This document shows positions 18,750 to 27,746 of a DNA stretch of 64,000 nt, piece after piece (position 1 is the first letter of the stretch; each line of letters starts with the position of its first letter). Source of the DNA: Marinomonas sp. KMM3893. GTDB taxonomy: Bacteria; Pseudomonadota; Gammaproteobacteria; Pseudomonadales; Marinomonadaceae. Position numbers and translations under genes: made by a program. Under the pieces are notes generated by a model. That model did no database searches. It was given only the letters and a program-made list of their open reading frames with translations, and was not told the origin of the DNA. The stretch lies in NCBI RefSeq assembly GCF_004352855.1, contig NZ_SJSC01000001.1, forward strand, positions 923,108 through 987,107, read 5' to 3'.

Positions 18750-18912
18750 CGCTGGCATTCCTGAATAGATAAAGTCTGAATTGAAAAATTTGAATAGATA
18801 TCCGTGTATCTGCGCCCCTATTCACTGGTCTACAAATAGCAAAACACGGTCCTAAAACCGTGTTCGCTATAGCAACCCTTAAAACTAGGGTGACGAAAAA
18901 AAGCGTTACGGC

Positions 18913-20841
18913 TTATTTTTTGTCGTCTTTTACTTCTTCGAATTCAGCGTCTACTGCATCATCCTGAGCTTTACCAGAAGCGGCTTCTTCAGCACCTGGT
19001 TGAGCGCCAGCTTGAGCACCTTCTGCTTCAGCGTACATCTTCTGAGCTAAAGAGCCAGACGCTTGAGTCAACGCATTGGTTTTCTCTTCGATCTTCTCTT
19101 TGTCGTTAGATGTTAACGCTTCTTCAAGTTCAGTGATCGCTGTTTCAATCGCTGTTTTCTCTTCTTCTGTTGCTTTATCGCCAGCATCAGTCAACGTTTT
19201 ACGAGTCGCGTGGATCATGCCATCTGCTGTGTTGCGAACCTGTACAAGTTCTTCGAACTTGCGATCTTCTTCCGCGTTAGCTTCAGCATCCTGAACCATT
19301 TTTTCCACTTCTTCATCGCTTAGACCAGAAGATGCTTTGATCACGATAGACTGTTCTTTGCCTGTCGCTTTGTCTTTCGCAGACACGCTCAAGATACCGT
19401 TGGCATCAAGATCGAAGCTTACTTCGATTTGTGGCACACCACGTGGAGCAGGTGGAATGTCAGCCAAGTCGAAACGACCTAGAGATTTGTTCTGAGACGC
19501 TTGTTTACGCTCACCTTGCAATGCATGGATAGTCACTGCATTTTGGTTGTCTTCAGCGGTCGAGAAAGTTTGCGATTTCTTAGTCGGAATCGTTGTGTTT
19601 TTCTCGATCAAGGCCGTCATTACACCACCCATAGTCTCGATACCTAGAGACAGTGGAGTCACGTCTAGAAGAAGAACGTCTTTTACATCACCAGAAAGTA
19701 CCGCACCTTGAATAGAAGCACCGATTGCTACGGCTTCATCAGGGTTTACGTCTTTACGTGGCTCTTTACCGAAGAATTCAGTTACTTTCGCTTGCACAAG
19801 AGGCATACGAGTTTGACCACCAACCAAGATAACTTCGTCGATGTCAGAAGCAGAAAGATCTGCGTCTTTCAATGCTTGGCGGCAAGGCTCAAGAGAGTTA
19901 AGAACTAGCTCTTCAACCAAAGACTCCAACTTAGAACGAGTCAATTTCACGTTCAAGTGTTTAGGGCCTGATGCGTCAGCCGTGATGTAAGGTAAGTTCA
20001 CTTCAGTTTGTGAAGAAGAAGACAATTCAACTTTCGCTTTCTCACCCGCTTCTTTCAAACGTTGTAGCGCTAGTGGATCGTTGTGTAGATCGATACCAGT
20101 GTCTTTCTTGAACTCAGCCGCTAGGAATTCGATAACGCGCATGTCGAAATCTTCACCACCTAGGAAAGTATCACCGTTTGTAGACAATACTTCGAATTGC
20201 TTCTCGCCATCAACGTCAGCAATTTCGATGATAGAGATATCGAACGTACCACCACCAAGGTCATAAACCGCGATAGTAGAGTCGCCGCTGCTCTTGTCTA
20301 GGCCGTAAGCCAATGCCGCTGCTGTTGGCTCGTTGATAATACGTTTAACTTCTAGGCCTGCAATTTTACCCGCGTCTTTTGTTGCTTGACGCTGAGAATC
20401 GTTGAAGTAAGCAGGAACCGTGATAACCGCTTCTGTTACTTTCTCGCCTAGGTAATCTTCAGCTGTTTTCTTCATTTTCTTAAGAACTTCAGCGGAAATT
20501 TGTGGCGGTGCTTTCTTCTCGCCTTTAATTTCTACCCAAGCGTCGCCGTTATCCGCAGATACGATTTTGTAAGGCACCATTGAGATGTCTTTTTGTACCA
20601 CTTTGTCTTCAAAGCGACGACCGATCAAACGCTTAACCGCAAACAAGGTATTGGTTGGGTTGGTGACAGCCTGACGCTTAGCGGATTGACCCACTAATAC
20701 TTCGCCATCTTCTGCAAATGCAACGATGGATGGTGTGGTGCGATCGCCTTCAGCGTTTTCAATTACGCGAGCTTTTTCGCCATCTAGTACAGCAACACAA
20801 GAGTTTGTTGTACCTAAGTCAATACCAATGATTCTACCCAT
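18913..20841 (-). CDS. dnaK: chaperone protein DnaK (Hsp70)
   Basis: The 642-residue ATP-dependent chaperone has the actin-like ATPase domain ([16 protein letters not shown] at the start, [13 protein letters not shown] in the middle). The [15 protein letters not shown] linker follows, then the beta-sandwich substrate domain and a helical lid ending in the acidic [10 protein letters not shown] tail, as in other proteobacterial DnaK. It lies between grpE and dnaJ on the minus strand. A sigma-32-like promoter before grpE could drive the whole set. Confidence 0.98.
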   Translation of the reverse strand: MGRIIGIDLGTTNSCVAVLDGEKARVIENAEGDRTTPSIVAFAEDGEVLVGQSAKRQAVTNPTNTLFAVKRLIGRRFEDKVVQKDISMVPYKIVSADNGDAWVEIKGEKKAPPQISAEVLKKMKKTAEDYLGEKVTEAVITVPAYFNDSQRQATKDAGKIAGLEVKRIINEPTAAALAYGLDKSSGDSTIAVYDLGGGTFDISIIEIADVDGEKQFEVLSTNGDTFLGGEDFDMRVIEFLAAEFKKDTGIDLHNDPLALQRLKEAGEKAKVELSSSSQTEVNLPYITADASGPKHLNVKLTRSKLESLVEELVLNSLEPCRQALKDADLSASDIDEVILVGGQTRMPLVQAKVTEFFGKEPRKDVNPDEAVAIGASIQGAVLSGDVKDVLLLDVTPLSLGIETMGGVMTALIEKNTTIPTKKSQTFSTAEDNQNAVTIHALQGERKQASQNKSLGRFDLADIPPAPRGVPQIEVSFDLDANGILSVSAKDKATGKEQSIVIKASSGLSDEEVEKMVQDAEANAEEDRKFEELVQVRNTADGMIHATRKTLTDAGDKATEEEKTAIETAITELEEALTSNDKEKIEEKTNALTQASGSLAQKMYAEAEGAQAGAQPGAEEAASGKAQDDAVDAEFEEVKDDKK

Positions 20842-20941
20842 GGTGTGTCTCTCCTATAAATTCGTTTATTTCAATGATAATTCTGTATTTGGGTACGCTT
20901 TTGAGCTTTTCAACCGATCAGTGTCAAAAAAATGACGGTCT

Positions 20942-21520
20942 TTATGCTGCGCTCGAAACAACGACCATCGCTGGGCGTAATAAGCGGCCATGAAGCGTAT
21001 AACCCTTCTGCACAACATCCATCACGGTGTTCGGCTCTAACTCAGGGTTTGGCACCATAGTAATGGCTTGGTGCAACTCTGGAGTGAACGGTTCGCCATG
21101 TGGATCAACTTGCTTCACTTCAAAGCGAGCCAAGGTTTCCAACAAGTCTTTCAACGTTAACTCAACACCTTCACGAACCGGGTCAGATTCGCCAGTCTCA
21201 GGCGCGGACGTTAGCGCTCGCTCAAGATTGTCAGCGACATTGATGATAGATTTGGCGAATTTCTCTAGGCCAAATTTATGCGCTTTCTCAACATCTAGCT
21301 CTGCACGTCTGCGAACATTTTGTGCATCCGCTTGAGCACGAAGTGCCGCTTCTTTGTACTGCGCGGCTTCTTCCAATGCTTTAGCAAGCTCTTCACTTTC
21401 AGGCGTTTCTTCTAGAAGCTCTGCTTCAGGCTCTAAAAGCTCTTCTGTTGCTTGATTTTCTGCTTCGCTATTCAAATCTTGCTCCGCTTCTAAATTAGAA
21501 TTTTTTTGCTGATCACTCAT
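20942..21520 (-). CDS. grpE: nucleotide exchange factor GrpE
   Basis: The 192-residue protein exchanges ADP for ATP on DnaK. An acidic disordered N-terminus (residues 1-45) precedes a long helix and the conserved [20 protein letters not shown] block. A C-terminal beta domain ends [11 protein letters not shown]. It is the first gene of grpE-dnaK-dnaJ, with 100 bases to dnaK, and has a heat-shock promoter candidate at 21565-21593. Confidence 0.96.
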   Translation of the reverse strand: MSDQQKNSNLEAEQDLNSEAENQATEELLEPEAELLEETPESEELAKALEEAAQYKEAALRAQADAQNVRRRAELDVEKAHKFGLEKFAKSIINVADNLERALTSAPETGESDPVREGVELTLKDLLETLARFEVKQVDPHGEPFTPELHQAITMVPNPELEPNTVMDVVQKGYTLHGRLLRPAMVVVSSAA

Positions 21521-21564
21521 TTCTTCACTCCAAATAACAGAAAGTATTCTCTAACTGTGTTGGC

Positions 21565-21593
21565 TATATGGGGCCAGCTTTTTACCTTTCAAC
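21565..21593 (-). promoter_or_regulatory. sigma-32-like heat-shock promoter of grpE
   Basis: On the minus strand GTTGAAA is followed after 13 bases by CCCCATATA. This is close to the sigma-32 consensus (CTTGAAA, 13-15 bases, CCCCATNT). It lies 45-73 bases before the grpE start. Confidence 0.8.
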
Positions 21594-21827
21594 AGTAAAA
21601 CCTCATAAATTTAATGGGAATGGCAAGAAGATGTGAATACAGAGGCAGAGTGATGGCTAAGATCACAATAATAACCTGTTGTTGTGCTAAAAATGACAGT
21701 GAACAGAATTAACAGAACTGGCTCAATTTCACCGTCCTTAGGCTCTGAATAATGATCTTTTCGACTCATTAGGCACGACGGTGCGCGGTTTAATTTTATT
21801 AAATCCACATTAATTTTCTTCTCCTAC

Positions 21828-21864
21828 TTGTCAAAAAATGACAAACTACTGTATAAATAACCAT
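21828..21864 (+). promoter_or_regulatory. recN promoter with LexA-like box
   Basis: TTGTCA at 21828-21833 and TATAAA at 21852-21857, 18 bases apart, form a promoter. CTGTATAAATAACCAT at 21849-21864 fits the SOS box pattern CTG-N10-CAG except for its last base and covers the -10. The recN start is moved to 21895 in part because a longer frame would swallow this site. recN is a classical SOS gene. Confidence 0.6.
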
Positions 21865-21894
21865 ATAAAATTTTTTCCTCATGTGGAGCGTATT

Positions 21895-23565
21895 ATGCTA
21901 ACAAGCATCGCTATATCCAATTTTGCCATTGTTGACACCTTAGATTTGGAATTCAAAACAGGCATGACTGTGATCTCCGGTGAAACCGGCGCCGGCAAAT
22001 CCATTATGGTAGACGCCTTGTCGCTTTGCTTAGGTGGCAGAACCGATGCTGCGGTGGTTCGACACGGGGAAAAAAAGGCCGATATTAGCGCGACGTTTGA
22101 TATTACGCAGTACCCTCATGTATTCAATTGGCTAGAAGAGCGCGACCTAGATCAGGATCAGCACTGCATATTACGCCGCGTTATTAGTAAAGAAGGTCGT
22201 TCTAAAGCTTATATCAATGGTCGCCCTTGCACGCTCTCGGATTTAAAAGAAGCGGGCAGTCATTTGGTCGATATTCATGGCCAACACGAACATCAATCTT
22301 TACTTAAAAAGAGCGCCCAGCGACAACAAGTCGACGAATTCGGCCAATTAACGGAGCTCGCAAAACAAGTCAGCCAGCAATACAGCGTATGGCGACAACT
22401 AAGAGAAGCCCTCGCCGCACAACAAAACCGCTCTTCTGAACAAGAAGCAAAAATTCAGCTATTGGCGTATCAGTCCCAAGAATTAGAACAACTCGATTTA
22501 AAAGAAGGCGAGATTATCGAGCTTGAAAACGAGCAAGCGTTCTTGGCCAATATCGCAGACTCCCAGCAAAAAGCGTATCAAGTCAGCGGCATATTAATTG
22601 ATAGCGATGAGGGCACCGTTTGCTCATTGCTCAACCAAGCAGTGCAAAGCGCCAGCCAAATAGCCCCCGCAACCAAAGAGCTAGAAGAAGCGCTTGAAAT
22701 GATGAATGCAGCGCTCATTCAAGCCCAAGAGGCGGCCGACAGCCTGCATCACTATCAAGACACATTAGAGCAAAACCCAGAGCGACTCAGTGAGATAGAG
22801 CAACGCCTTACTGACATCTACGACACAGCACGCAAACACAAGGTACTGCCAGAAGCTTTATTAATATTGCGAGAGTCCGTGGACGCTGAGCTGGCCTTGC
22901 TGCAAGGCAGCGAAGAAACCATTGACCAGCTCAAAGAAAGCGAAGAGCGCGCCTATGAAACACTCACGGCGCTCGCGACCACATTGACAGAAAAACGCAT
23001 GGCAGCGAAAGACCTTCTCGCAAGGCAAGTCGAAGAACAAATACATGGGCTCGGCATGCCCCACGCACGCTTTTTCATTGATTGCCAACCACTTAATCAA
23101 GTGTCTGCGAATGGTTTTGAAGACATTGAATACATGATTGCATCGAACCCTGGACAGCCTGCGCAACCATTACGGAAAGTCGCGTCTGGCGGGGAATTGT
23201 CACGGATAAGCTTAGGCATTCAAGTCGTCACCGCGCACACCTCAGTGATTCCTACCTTGGTATTTGACGAGGTGGATGTCGGTATAAGTGGAGGGATTGC
23301 GGAAGTGGTCGGGCGCATGTTGCGCTCGGTAGGGAAACGAGGACAAGTTTTCTGTGTAACACATTTGGCGCAAGTGGCGGCGCAAGGCAATCAGCATTTG
23401 CGTGTGAGTAAGCAAGTAGCCAATGAGGCGACGTCGTCACAAGTGTCTCAATTACAAGATACTGAGCGCACGCAGGAAATTGCGCGCTTACTGGGAGGTC
23501 TCGAGTTAACCGAACAAACGTTAGCTCACGCTAAAGAAATGCTTGGTAACGTGCATTTACAATAA
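21895..23565 (+). CDS. recN: DNA repair ATPase RecN
   Basis: The SMC-like protein acts at double-strand breaks. With the ATG at 21895 it has 556 residues, like E. coli RecN (553). The Walker A SGETGAGKS is near residue 31, the centre is a long coiled coil, and the C-terminal ATPase half has ASGGELSRISLG and VFDEVDVGISG. The frame is open upstream to 21838, but ATG 21895 has a GGAG Shine-Dalgarno and the family's MLTSIAISNFAIVD start. It is divergent from grpE and is ended by the hairpin at 23565-23610. Confidence 0.96.
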   Translation: MLTSIAISNFAIVDTLDLEFKTGMTVISGETGAGKSIMVDALSLCLGGRTDAAVVRHGEKKADISATFDITQYPHVFNWLEERDLDQDQHCILRRVISKEGRSKAYINGRPCTLSDLKEAGSHLVDIHGQHEHQSLLKKSAQRQQVDEFGQLTELAKQVSQQYSVWRQLREALAAQQNRSSEQEAKIQLLAYQSQELEQLDLKEGEIIELENEQAFLANIADSQQKAYQVSGILIDSDEGTVCSLLNQAVQSASQIAPATKELEEALEMMNAALIQAQEAADSLHHYQDTLEQNPERLSEIEQRLTDIYDTARKHKVLPEALLILRESVDAELALLQGSEETIDQLKESEERAYETLTALATTLTEKRMAAKDLLARQVEEQIHGLGMPHARFFIDCQPLNQVSANGFEDIEYMIASNPGQPAQPLRKVASGGELSRISLGIQVVTAHTSVIPTLVFDEVDVGISGGIAEVVGRMLRSVGKRGQVFCVTHLAQVAAQGNQHLRVSKQVANEATSSQVSQLQDTERTQEIARLLGGLELTEQTLAHAKEMLGNVHLQ

Positions 23566-23610
23566 AAAATAAGCGGATAACGCCACTGTGTCATTATCCG
23601 CTCATTTTTC
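23565..23610 (+). terminator. bidirectional terminator between recN and fur
   Basis: AGCGGATAA (23572-23580) pairs with TTATCCGCT (23594-23602), with an A-rich left flank and T-rich right flank between two convergent genes. Confidence 0.85.
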
Positions 23611-23621
23611 TGGGCAGCCCT

Positions 23622-24032
23622 TTATTTCTTCTTTGGGCGCACGTAAATGATCAAGCTGTGATCTTCAATCTCAAAACCATGCTCTTCTGCGATTTCATGC
23701 TGACGTTTTTCAATCACTGGATCAACAAACTCAATCACTCGACCTGACTCCAAGCAAATCATGTGGTCATGATGTTCGCCTTTTGCCAATTCAAATACCG
23801 CAGTACCCGCTTCAAAATGGTGGCGCATAACCAAGCCTGCAGATTCAAACTGAGTCAAAACACGATAAACTGTTGCTAAACCGACATCTTCACCTTGATC
23901 TAGCAAAGTACGGTAAACATCATCGGCACTGAAATGACGATCACCAGCATTCTCTAGAATTTGTAAAATTTTCACTCGCGGCAAGGTAACTTTGAGTCCC
24001 GCTTTCTTTAGTTCTTGATTTTCGCTAGTCAT
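23622..24032 (-). CDS. fur: ferric uptake regulator Fur
   Basis: The 136-residue iron-dependent repressor has an N-terminal winged helix (LKVTLPRVKILQILENAG) and the metal-binding GEHHDHMICLESGRVIEF region. The second cysteine of the usual CxxC structural-zinc site is replaced (CLES rather than CxxC), as is known in Pseudomonas Fur. Only one cysteine is present in the whole protein. It is divergent from bamE, and the 69-base spacer holds an inverted repeat that could be an autoregulatory site. Confidence 0.97.
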   Translation of the reverse strand: MTSENQELKKAGLKVTLPRVKILQILENAGDRHFSADDVYRTLLDQGEDVGLATVYRVLTQFESAGLVMRHHFEAGTAVFELAKGEHHDHMICLESGRVIEFVDPVIEKRQHEIAEEHGFEIEDHSLIIYVRPKKK

Positions 24033-24056
24033 GAGTCATTCTCTATTCGATCTTGT

Positions 24057-24073
24057 TGATAATTACTTTATCA
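24057..24073. promoter_or_regulatory. inverted repeat in the fur-bamE spacer, possible Fur site
   Basis: TGATAA and TTATCA flank a five-base centre. The Fur consensus contains the same arms but with a shorter centre, so this is only a weak candidate for fur autoregulation. Confidence 0.35.
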
Positions 24074-24101
24074 TTAGCATACCTGAGTTAGGATGATACA
24101 A

Positions 24102-24419
24102 ATGAAAAAATCAATATTAGTAATATGCGCCCTATTTTCTCTAAGCGCATGCAGTTTATTTCCGCCTCCATATAAGGCTACCGTAACGCAAGGCAACCTC
24201 ATTACGAAGGAACAGCTCTCTCAGTTAAAAGTGGGCATGACACAATCGCAAGTTATCTACCTGTTAGGAACCCCTATGGTAAGAGATACCTTCAAACCCA
24301 ACGAATGGCATTATCTTTACACCACCAAATACGCGACACCTGAGACACCTAAAAGCGCCGCGAGTGATCTCACTTTAACGTTCGAGGGTGACAGCTTAAC
24401 TGACATTAAAAACAACTAA
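24102..24419 (+). CDS. bamE: outer membrane assembly lipoprotein BamE (OmlA/SmpA)
   Basis: This small lipoprotein of the BAM complex helps insert outer-membrane proteins. From ATG 24102 it has 105 residues, with a lipoprotein signal ending LSAC (Cys 17). The BamE core LKVGMTQSQVIYLLGTP and a WHYLYTT segment follow. An ATG nine bases upstream lies within the Shine-Dalgarno (TTAGGATGA), so the second ATG is preferred. The fur-bamE-rnfH-ratA order is conserved in Pseudomonas. Confidence 0.93.
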   Translation: MKKSILVICALFSLSACSLFPPPYKATVTQGNLITKEQLSQLKVGMTQSQVIYLLGTPMVRDTFKPNEWHYLYTTKYATPETPKSAASDLTLTFEGDSLTDIKNN

Positions 24420-24424
24420 TTATT

Positions 24425-24712
24425 CTAGCTGTTTTTTGCTGCGCGGTTGGCTCTAGCTTGTTTAGGGTCAACCTTCAGCTCACGGTAGATTTCTACACGC
24501 TCACCTTCTTTTAACGTCTGTGTATCGGCATTTCTTACCGCTTTGCCAAAAATCCCTACTTTCACATTCTCCAAGTCTAAACCTGGAAAAAAAGCATCGA
24601 TATTAGAGCGAAGCACTGCGTCTCTTACCGTGCAATTTTCTTCTACATCTAACGCTATAATTTTTTGCTTTTCAGGCAGCGCATACGCCACCTCAACTCG
24701 TATTTTATTCAC
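24425..24712 (-). CDS. rnfH: RnfH-family ubiquitin-like protein
   Basis: The 95-residue protein of the RnfH (UPF0125) family has a beta-grasp fold. It begins with the strand IRVEVAYALPEKQKII and has the VKVGIFGKAV and ERVEIYRELKVDPKQARANR blocks that define the family. It is basic and lysine/arginine-rich at the C-terminus. Its function is not established. The start overlaps the ratA 3' end by eight bases, so translation is likely coupled. Confidence 0.93.
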   Translation of the reverse strand: MNKIRVEVAYALPEKQKIIALDVEENCTVRDAVLRSNIDAFFPGLDLENVKVGIFGKAVRNADTQTLKEGERVEIYRELKVDPKQARANRAAKNS

Positions 24713-25136
24713 CGTAAACTACCTTTGCTCGTTTACTAAATGCGTCCACCATAGCATTGGCGATCTGGCTAAACACACCACCAAACGCAAATTTCAGCAT
24801 ACCACTCAATTCAAATTCGATACTTAGCGCTATTTTACAGCGACCAGGGGACAGTTCGCTAAACGTCCATACACCGTGTAATTTTTTAAACGGGCCTTTT
24901 ACTAGGGTCATTTCAACTCGCGTTGGCTCTTCTAAAAAATTCTTAGTGGTAAAGGCCTGACGCACCGGCCCCTTACCAACCTCAAGAGAGGCGACAATTT
25001 CTGTTGGCGTACGAGATATCAGAGAAGAGCTCAAACAACCTGGTAAAAATTCCGGATACCCGTCGATATCATTCACTAATGCAAACATTTGCTCGCAACT
25101 GTACTCAACATGAGCAAAGCGCTCTATATGACTCAA
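24705..25136 (-). CDS. ratA: RatA/Coq10-type START-domain protein
   Basis: The 143-residue single-domain SRPBCC (START-like) protein has the family start SHIERFAHVEYSCEQMFALV and the YPEFLPGC motif. In E. coli the homologue was named RatA for blocking 70S assembly; in mitochondria the family (Coq10) binds ubiquinone. The start is TTG at 25134-25136, supported by AGGAG seven bases before it and by the family's N-terminus. The ribosome binding site lies within the last codons of the upstream transporter gene, so the two are translationally linked. Confidence 0.92.
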   Translation of the reverse strand: MSHIERFAHVEYSCEQMFALVNDIDGYPEFLPGCLSSSLISRTPTEIVASLEVGKGPVRQAFTTKNFLEEPTRVEMTLVKGPFKKLHGVWTFSELSPGRCKIALSIEFELSGMLKFAFGGVFSQIANAMVDAFSKRAKVVYGE

Positions 25137-25137
25137 A

Positions 25138-26496
25138 TCAAACTCCTATCCAACCTGCGACAGTAATGACGATAAGCACAGGAATACTGATATATTTTAA
25201 AACGCCATACCATATTTTGAAGTGGCTAACTTGGCGAGTAATCATCTCGTTGCGTAATACGGTACGAGGGATAAACCACGCCACCAACACAGACAATAAA
25301 ATCGCCCCCAACGGCAGCATAATCAAAGAGGTTAGCTGATCAAGCAACTCAAAGAAATTGAGGCCAAACAGCACTTTTCTATCCCAATGGTTAAACGATA
25401 AAAGCACCGCAATACCAACAAACCAAATGGCGCCGCCTAACAACAAAGCCGCTTTAAAACGCGCAATGTAAAACTTCTCATGCAACCAAGCAACAAACAG
25501 TTCTAACATAGAGATTGCCGAAGTCAGTGCAGCAATCACCAATAAGAGAAAAAAGAAGCCGCCTATCAACTGCCCTGCTGGCAAACTACCAAAAATAATA
25601 GGCAAGGACACAAACGCTAAACTAGGCCCTGAATCCAGATCTATATGGAACGCAAAAGCCAAAGGGAAAATCACCAAACAGGCCAATACAGACACAATCA
25701 GGTCAATCGCTACCACCGCAGAACAGGCTCGGGCAATGGACATCCGCTTACTCATGTATGCACCGTAAGCAAACATAGCACCCATTCCCACACTTAAGCT
25801 AAACAGGGCATGACCAATGGCGGATAACACCACACCAAAAGTGATGTCTTGCCAAGACCAACGAAACAAGAAGTGAATGGCTTCAAGCGCTTCTCCCTCT
25901 TCCAGAGAGAACCCCGCCAATATCAGCATAACGACGATCAAAACAGGCAATAAAATTCGCACCAAGGCCGCCAGTCCACGCGTCACTGACTGCCCTACGG
26001 TTAATACGACCAGTCCTACAAATATCGAGTGCCATAGTAGCATTTCACCAGGGGACGCCAATAAATGATCAAACATGCTCGCGGCATCGGCTTGGGAGAT
26101 ATTCACAAAATCCCCCGAGATGGCGCGTTCAAAGTAACCAATGGACCAGCCAGCAATGACGCTATAGAAAGTCAGGATGAGAAAGCCAGTGAGCCCTGCA
26201 ATCCAGGGAACAACAACCCAAAAGCGGTGAATCACACGACGTTCACTAAGATCATTAATGGTGTCTATCGGGTTTGAGCGTACGGTACGACCTAGTGCTA
26301 CTTCAGCCATTAGGATAGGCAGGCCGACCAACAGTAAGCAAGCACAATAAATAAGCAGAAAAGCGCCGCCGCCATTCTCTCCTATTAGGTACGGAAATTT
26401 CCAAATATTCCCCAAGCCAACAGCTGATCCGCTCGCGGCAAAAATAAATATCCACGGACTAGACCATATACCTTGTAAACATCGACTTTCGGGCAT
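25138..26496 (-). CDS. sodium-dependent transporter (NSS/SNF family)
   Basis: The polytopic symporter of the LeuT family has about 11-12 membrane helices. The helix-1 hallmark SAVGLGNIWKFPYLIGENGG binds sodium and substrate; the unwound GLGN is intact. Substrates are usually amino acids or related amines, here unknown. The 452-residue form from ATG 26496 is preferred over a GTG at 26511. The gene separates ratA from smpB, which are adjacent in Pseudomonas and E. coli, and is on the same strand as ratA and one base from it. This suggests insertion into a conserved block. Confidence 0.92.
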   Translation of the reverse strand: MPESRCLQGIWSSPWIFIFAASGSAVGLGNIWKFPYLIGENGGGAFLLIYCACLLLVGLPILMAEVALGRTVRSNPIDTINDLSERRVIHRFWVVVPWIAGLTGFLILTFYSVIAGWSIGYFERAISGDFVNISQADAASMFDHLLASPGEMLLWHSIFVGLVVLTVGQSVTRGLAALVRILLPVLIVVMLILAGFSLEEGEALEAIHFLFRWSWQDITFGVVLSAIGHALFSLSVGMGAMFAYGAYMSKRMSIARACSAVVAIDLIVSVLACLVIFPLAFAFHIDLDSGPSLAFVSLPIIFGSLPAGQLIGGFFFLLLVIAALTSAISMLELFVAWLHEKFYIARFKAALLLGGAIWFVGIAVLLSFNHWDRKVLFGLNFFELLDQLTSLIMLPLGAILLSVLVAWFIPRTVLRNEMITRQVSHFKIWYGVLKYISIPVLIVITVAGWIGV

Positions 26497-26677
26497 AAAT
26501 TTAGCTCTCACTACTCAGTAGCGTTTAGATAATTAAAGATGAGAAAGAAAGCTTACCGCAGTCATTCGAAGCTCATCATGATGATTTTATTTACTGAGGG
26601 CGAATTTTCTAACATTAAGGCGCATACCTCAAGAAAAGCATAGGTTTTTGCCGCTATCGACCGTATAATTTCCAACT

Positions 26678-27157
26678 ATGAGTAAAGTAAAGAAAAAATC
26701 CAATAGCACGGGCACTATCGCGCTTAATAAACGTGCAAAATTTGACTACTTCGTTGACCAGAAGTTCGAAGCCGGACTGGTTTTATCTGGATGGGAAGTC
26801 AAAAGCCTGCGCGAAGGTAAAGCCCAATTAGTTGACGCCTTCGTTATCATTCACCAAAACGAAGCGTGGCTTGTCGGTGCGCGTATTACGCCACTTTTAA
26901 GCGCCTCTACACACGTTGTATGTGAGCCAATGCGCCAGCGTAAATTGCTGCTCAACCGCAAAGAGCTCGAGAAAATCATACAAGTTACTGAGCAAAAGGG
27001 TAAAACCTGCGCGGCCATGGCTCTGTACTGGAAAGGCAATAAAATCAAATGTGAAGTTGCCTTGGTTACCGGTAAAAAAGACCATGACAAACGCGGCACA
27101 GAACGAGATCGTGATTGGTCGCGAGACAAAGAACGCCTAATGAAACACAGTGCTTAA
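26678..27157 (+). CDS. smpB: SsrA-binding protein SmpB
   Basis: The 159-residue RNA-binding protein brings tmRNA to stalled ribosomes. Family blocks in order are the basic start, [36 protein letters not shown] and the C-terminal [19 protein letters not shown] tail, which enters the decoding centre. The length is standard. It lies 110 bases upstream of its partner ssrA on the same strand. Confidence 0.98.
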   Translation: MSKVKKKSNSTGTIALNKRAKFDYFVDQKFEAGLVLSGWEVKSLREGKAQLVDAFVIIHQNEAWLVGARITPLLSASTHVVCEPMRQRKLLLNRKELEKIIQVTEQKGKTCAAMALYWKGNKIKCEVALVTGKKDHDKRGTERDRDWSRDKERLMKHSA

Positions 27158-27267
27158 TCTTAGCTGACGCTGTTCACAGAATAGTGTGAGTAAATAAGAA
27201 CAAAGCGCAGAGATACCCGTTATCTCTAGCGAAAGCACATTGTTTCCGTTAGAATAATACCAACTTT

Positions 27268-27629
27268 GGGGATGACTTGGTTTCGACGCCGGTTACAAAC
27301 CCTGAGGTGCATGTCGAGAGTGATGCGTGATCTCGTAAATCCCCCGCATCAATTTTATAGTCGCAAACGACGAAAACTACGCTTTAGCAGCCTAAACCGC
27401 TGCTAGTGTGCTGCCCTCAGGTTGCTTGTAGCCAGAGATTCTGCAGTATCATAAATTACAGGATGCTAACCGATGCCCCGCCTAGGGATAAGGTTCTAAG
27501 ATTAAGTAGGCTCGCCATTAACACCCTGTCCTTCGGGCGGTTCGTGGTCAAATAATAGAAGTGACTAAACATGTAGAGCCGATGGCAGAGGACTGGCGGA
27601 CGGGGGTTCGAATCCCCCCATCTCCACCA
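27268..27629 (+). ncRNA. ssrA: transfer-messenger RNA (tmRNA)
   Basis: The gene begins with the conserved GGGGATGACTTGGTTTCGAC and ends with a tRNA-like acceptor, T-loop GGTTCGAATCCCC and CCA at 27627-27629. The tag frame at 27363-27392 encodes ANDENYALAA, followed by TAA. Total length is about 362 bases. The mature ends are inferred from family pairing. It directly follows smpB. Confidence 0.97.
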
Positions 27630-27711
27630 CTTAAAGGCTTGATTTTAAAAGGGTTTGCACTTTTTAAAATGAGGTCGGGGCACACAAACGACACACAGTT
27701 TGTATGCCAAT

Positions 27712-27744
27712 AAAAAAGGGAAGCCTAATGGCTTCCCTTTTTTT
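27712..27744 (+). terminator. terminator downstream of tmRNA and the MBL hydrolase
   Basis: AAGGGAAGCC pairs with GGCTTCCCTT around a four-base loop, with A6 and T7 runs, so it could act in both directions. Confidence 0.88.
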
Positions 27745-27746
27745 GT

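Noticed and set aside
21611..21808. 65-codon minus frame between grpE and recN with an AGGAG upstream and one hydrophobic segment
   Set aside because: The Shine-Dalgarno is reasonable, but spacing is long, the translation resembles nothing known, and the region must hold the grpE and recN promoters. A small membrane protein is possible but not supported.
27630..27711. Prophage attachment site just after the tmRNA
   Set aside because: No repeated copy of the tmRNA 3' end and no integrase gene is found in the window, so only the position is suggestive.
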